A model generated the notes under the pieces. That model was given only the letters and a program-made list of their open reading frames with translations, had not been told where the DNA came from and made no database searches. From Candidatus Muiribacterium halophilum (GTDB lineage Bacteria; Muiribacteriota; Muiribacteriia; Muiribacteriales; Muiribacteriaceae): a DNA stretch of 53,999 nt. Positions 51,954 through 53,999 of the stretch are shown here, in pieces. The number at the start of each line of letters is the position of its first letter. Position 1 is the stretch's first letter. The DNA is taken from NCBI GenBank assembly GCA_002869225.1, contig PKTG01000123.1, positions 1 to 53,999 of the forward strand, in the 5' to 3' direction. Position numbers and translations under genes: made by a program.

Positions 51954-53390
51954 TTAGACTATTCTAAAATATCCCGCAAGGACACATCTTCTCATTCTTG
52001 TGAAAGTCCTTGCAGTTGTAATACCTTCTCCTGTCGGAGATGATATTGTGAATGTTGTTGGTCCTTCACCGTTAAAACCAAGTCCTGCATATGAAGGAGC
52101 GTTTTTAACGAAGATACTGACATTTGATCTTTTTGCCATCTTATGAAGGTTCTCAACATTTTTTGAATGCATCATAGCTGTATGGAAATGATTATGCTCA
52201 AGTTCATAAGCCATCTCAATAGCTTCATCAACATTGTCAGCCCTGATAATAGGGATAACAGGCATAAGAAGTTCTTCAACAGCAAACGGATGTTTGCTAT
52301 CAGTCTCAGCAATGATAAGTCTGATATCATCTGATACATTTATATCTATCTGTTTGAGTATGTACGATGCGTCTTTTCCAACAAATTTTGAATTGACATG
52401 TCCATCCTGAGTAAGAATGATTCCAGCAAGTCTTTTTTGCCCTTCTTCAGTAAGAAGATATGCACCATGCTTCTGCATCTCATCTACAAGCTGTCTGTAT
52501 ATTTCCTTGACAGCGACGACTTCCTTTTCAGCAATACAAAGAACATTATTATCAAAAGATGCTCCATCTACTATATCTTTTGCAGCCTGTCGTATGTCAG
52601 CAGTCTCATCAACTACTACCGGTGGATTTCCAGGTCCAGCCGCTATGACTTTCTTTCCACAATCAAAAGCAGCTTTTACCACACCAGGTCCACCTGTCAC
52701 GACTATAAGGCGTACTTTAGGATGTTTCATCATAAAAGTACCAGTCTCAATAGTAGGACTTTCAACTGTTGTAATAAGATTAGCAGGGCCTCCAACAGAG
52801 ACTATTGCTTCGTTTATAAGAGATATAGCCTTGCAACAGACTTTCTTTGCTCTAGGATGTGGATTATATACAACAGAGTTTCCTCCGGATATCATACTGA
52901 TAGTGTTATTAATAATCGTTTCAACCGGATTTGTTGTAGGCGTTATTGATGCTATAAGTCCAAAAGGTGCAGCCTCTACAAGAGTCATACCTTTATCTCC
53001 AGTGTAAGCATAAGGTTCTATATCCTCAACTCCTGGAGTCTTGTTTATAGCAAGAAGGGTCTTCTGTATCCTGTCTGGTACTCTACCTATTCCAGATTCA
53101 GCGACAGCTTCTTTTGAAAGTTCTTCACAATAATCAAGCATCTTCTTTCTTACAGCAGTAATGATCTCTTTTCTTTTTTCAACACTTACCTGAACGTAGT
53201 CTTTCTGAGCATAGAAAGCTGCGTTAACAGCATCTTCCATCGAGACAAATATACCTTTGCCAACGGTAGCACCGTTTGAAGATGGGATGTTTGGAGTCAT
53301 TACGGAAGAAGATGTATATTTATCTGTGACGGCTACTTTCTTAACAACTTCCTCTATTATTTCTTTAATATCTCTTTCACTTATTGACAT
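51954..53390 (-). CDS. CoA-acylating aldehyde dehydrogenase (PduP/EutE-like) with targeting peptide
   Basis: The 478-residue enzyme converts acetaldehyde, NAD+ and CoA into acetyl-CoA. Catalytic Cys285 lies in SFDNNVLCIAEKEVV; PTTNPVETIINNTISMI, VVYNPHPRAKK and AAGPGNPPVVV are further family motifs. Residues 4-20 (SERDIKEIIEEVVKKVA) form an amphipathic helix followed by a Ser/Thr/Pro linker, the usual encapsulation peptide. The helix resembles residues 155-171 of the RpiB-like protein. Confidence 0.95.
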   Translation of the reverse strand: MSISERDIKEIIEEVVKKVAVTDKYTSSSVMTPNIPSSNGATVGKGIFVSMEDAVNAAFYAQKDYVQVSVEKRKEIITAVRKKMLDYCEELSKEAVAESGIGRVPDRIQKTLLAINKTPGVEDIEPYAYTGDKGMTLVEAAPFGLIASITPTTNPVETIINNTISMISGGNSVVYNPHPRAKKVCCKAISLINEAIVSVGGPANLITTVESPTIETGTFMMKHPKVRLIVVTGGPGVVKAAFDCGKKVIAAGPGNPPVVVDETADIRQAAKDIVDGASFDNNVLCIAEKEVVAVKEIYRQLVDEMQKHGAYLLTEEGQKRLAGIILTQDGHVNSKFVGKDASYILKQIDINVSDDIRLIIAETDSKHPFAVEELLMPVIPIIRADNVDEAIEMAYELEHNHFHTAMMHSKNVENLHKMAKRSNVSIFVKNAPSYAGLGFNGEGPTTFTISSPTGEGITTARTFTRMRRCVLAGYFRIV

Positions 53391-53393
53391 ATA

Positions 53394-53666
53394 CTAGTCC
53401 CCTTTAAAACTGACATCATCAACTATACCGACAATTGCGGCATCTACTGGTTTCTTATCAGTCTTTGAAGTTTGTCTGGCTGATGAACCACTTACAATTA
53501 GGCAGAGTTCATTATATCCAGCACCTACAGTGTCCACTGCAACAACGAAACCATCAGTAGGTTCGAGTTTTATGTTGTATTTTTGTACAACAAGAAGTTT
53601 GAAACCCACAAGACGTTCATCTTTTTTTGTTGATACTACGGTCCCTATGACCTTTCCTAGAATCAT
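53394..53666 (-). CDS. BMC-P shell vertex protein, third copy
   Basis: MILGKVIGTVVSTKKDERLVGFKLLVV followed by AVDTVGAGYNELCLIVSGSSARQ and AAIVGIVDDV is the EutN/CcmL pattern. 90 residues. It lies 4 bases before the ALDH gene and 12 bases after the first BMC-H gene. Confidence 0.95.
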   Translation of the reverse strand: MILGKVIGTVVSTKKDERLVGFKLLVVQKYNIKLEPTDGFVVAVDTVGAGYNELCLIVSGSSARQTSKTDKKPVDAAIVGIVDDVSFKGD

Positions 53667-53677
53667 CCTTTATCGCC

Positions 53678-53959
53678 TTATTCAGCTTTACCGATAGGAA
53701 GGATATCCTCAAGATTTTCATGTGGTCTTGGGATTACGTGTACAGATACAAGTTCTCCAACTTTTGAAGCAGCCTGTGCTCCAGCTTCAGTAGCAGCTTT
53801 AACAGCAGCAACATCTCCTCTTACTAGAGCAGTTACATATCCTCCGCCTATCTTTTCATAGCCAACAAGGCTAACGTTAGCAGCTTTGACCATTGCGTCA
53901 GCAGCTTCTACCATTGATACTAAACCTTTTGTTTCGATCATACCCAAAGCGTTTTTCAT
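53678..53959 (-). CDS. BMC-H shell protein, first gene of the operon as seen here
   Basis: The 93-residue protein is a single BMC domain with [26 protein letters not shown], the pore loop YEKIGGG and [19 protein letters not shown]. It is very similar to the BMC-H at 47308, with a few extra residues at the C-terminus. GGAGG lies seven bases before the ATG. Only 40 bases remain upstream in the window, so the promoter and any earlier genes are out of view. Confidence 0.95.
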   Translation of the reverse strand: MKNALGMIETKGLVSMVEAADAMVKAANVSLVGYEKIGGGYVTALVRGDVAAVKAATEAGAQAASKVGELVSVHVIPRPHENLEDILPIGKAE

Positions 53960-53999
53960 TTTGTTTCCTCCATTTTTTTCTACATCTAGTTTTTTATAA

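Noticed and set aside
52398-53007. Plus-strand open frames of 183 and 196 codons inside the ALDH gene
   Set aside because: They overlap each other and lie antisense to a clearly conserved enzyme; their composition is that of reverse-complemented coding sequence.

Overview
The window is AT-rich bacterial DNA with a very strong strand bias. Of about 50 credible genes, all but one (27917-28603) are read from the minus strand, often with overlapping stop/start codons. The gene content suggests an anaerobe: HydE of [FeFe]-hydrogenase maturation, an aldehyde:ferredoxin oxidoreductase-type protein, an ETF subunit and a microcompartment with PduS/PduT-like electron-transfer parts. Many TPR and HEAT-repeat proteins, several pseudopilin sets and a NlpD-like envelope protein suggest an uncultivated lineage, perhaps of the Muirbacteria/Riflebacteria kind. 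That placement is a guess from gene style and was not tested.

In the direction of transcription, from the right end leftwards, the first block (53959-42644) is a bacterial microcompartment (BMC) locus of the sugar-phosphate-utilising (SPU) kind. It holds two BMC-H, three BMC-P and one tandem BMC-T shell genes, a CoA-acylating aldehyde dehydrogenase, a PduS-like flavo-Fe-S protein, an RpiB-like protein, DeoC and DeoB. The inferred route is deoxyribose-1-P to deoxyribose-5-P (DeoB), then to acetaldehyde plus glyceraldehyde-3-P (DeoC), then to acetyl-CoA (ALDH), with electrons handled by PduS/PduT. Three features are unusual: a DeoC-like domain fused to an aldehyde:ferredoxin oxidoreductase, two predicted membrane proteins inside the shell operon, and an array of nine small palindromes between the last shell gene and deoC.

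The next block (42637-36704) holds a HEAT protein, a NlpD-like LysM/M23 protein, a winged-helix protein, SurE and three consecutive pseudopilin genes. The middle pseudopilin has an amber codon exactly where Glu5 should be. The block 36576-28572 is an operon of a small TPR protein, a giant 1625-residue TPR protein, a FliA/WhiG-type sigma factor and a HEAT protein. Then come a Cys-rich small protein, a HIT protein, an SH3b protein and RlmH.

The block 25635-11523 holds a TPR protein fused to what looks like an inactivated DinG-type Fe-S helicase, a VWA protein, two large paralogous pilins with calcium-loop-like insertions, two TPR membrane proteins, PilV/PilW/GspK-like minor pilins and EngB. A 1-kb hairpin-rich leader follows. 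The last block (9949-1) is the conserved rpsB-tsf-pyrH-frr-uppS-cdsA-rseP cluster (dxr is missing from its usual place), then a membrane protein of unknown function, etfB, a sigma-54 activator, mltG and a truncated hydE.

Intergenic spaces carry at least three dispersed repeat families and many compact palindromes. Several palindromes overlap or abut stop codons.
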